From Acidobacteriota bacterium (lineage in GTDB: Bacteria > Acidobacteriota > Terriglobia > Bryobacterales > Bryobacteraceae), in assembly GCA_947505565.1 (NCBI GenBank), contig CANNLB010000208.1, forward strand, positions 1 through 5,939: 5,939 nt of DNA, written 5' to 3'. The notes below the pieces were generated by a model that made no database searches, had not been told where the DNA came from, and saw only the letters and a program-made list of their open reading frames with translations. Position 1 is the stretch's first letter. Each line of letters begins with the position of its first letter. Positions 5,817-5,939 of this stretch are shown here, in pieces. The position numbers were made by a program, and so were the translations under genes.

Positions 5817-5939
5817 CTAGGCGGTGACGCAGCAGGCTGATTTGGAGAGGCGGAGATTGCGGAAATGAGCGGTGGCGACGAGAAGTCCGCCGACGGTCAT
5901 GAAGACGGCTTCGAAGTATTGGAACGTAAAGTAGCCACT
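5817..5939 (-). CDS. C-terminal end of a small membrane protein, MerC-like (cut by window edge)
   Basis: The reverse strand is open from the window edge to a TAG at 5819-5817, giving the last 40 residues. They read as a hydrophobic helix, FEAVFMTVGGLLVATAH (9-25), then FRNLRLSKSACCVTA. A final membrane helix running into AH-x-x-N-x-R and a short Cys-containing tail is the pattern of MerC-domain proteins, small four-helix membrane proteins first known from mercury-resistance operons and also found without mer genes. The metal-binding Cys pairs expected near the N-terminus lie outside the window, so the family call rests on the tail alone. Another small membrane protein family remains possible. 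It runs in the same direction as the PHP and glycosyltransferase genes, with an 88-nt gap before the PHP ATG. Confidence 0.5.
   Translation of the reverse strand, partial: SGYFTFQYFEAVFMTVGGLLVATAHFRNLRLSKSACCVTA

Overview
The window looks like a chromosomal segment from an Acidobacteriota bacterium, perhaps of the Solibacter/Bryobacter type. The main clue is the secreted protein at 1530-2534. It has the layout of the 'VWFA-related Acidobacterial domain' family, a paralogous family concentrated in that phylum. The DNA is GC-rich. The + strand carries an excess of G over C in genes of both orientations, so + genes favour G-ending codons and - genes favour C-ending codons. No tRNA, rRNA, CRISPR array, insertion sequence or phage gene was seen.

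Layout. (1) 1-322, - strand: the first 107 codons of a class V PLP-dependent aminotransferase/cysteine desulfurase-like protein, cut by the window edge. (2) 323-421: a short divergent intergenic region. (3) 422-3361, + strand: a compact three-gene run with gaps of 25 and 38 nt, probably one operon. It holds an exported M48 zinc metalloprotease, an exported VWFA-domain protein, and an intracellular S24 (LexA/UmuD-type) serine protease-domain protein with no visible DNA-binding domain. (4) 3362-3460: a convergent gap holding a decayed copy of the 3' end of the S24 gene. (5) 5728-3461, - strand: a PHP-domain metallohydrolase followed 12 nt later by a GT4 glycosyltransferase, a tightly coupled gene pair. 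(6) 5729-5816: an intergenic stretch containing a perfect 11+1+11 inverted repeat. (7) 5817-5939, - strand: the last 40 codons of a small membrane protein resembling the MerC family, cut by the window edge.

How the genes may work together. The M48 protease and the VWFA protein both carry signal peptides, so they probably act in the envelope (protein quality control, and protein-protein or adhesion functions). The S24 protein downstream is cytoplasmic. It keeps the Ser/Lys dyad and an Ala-Gly pair at the spacing where LexA, UmuD and CI self-cleave, which makes it the most intriguing gene here. The PHP/GT4 pair suggests glycolipid or glycan synthesis with an accompanying phosphoesterase-like hydrolase; substrates cannot be read from the sequence. 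All functional links are inference from family and spacing.
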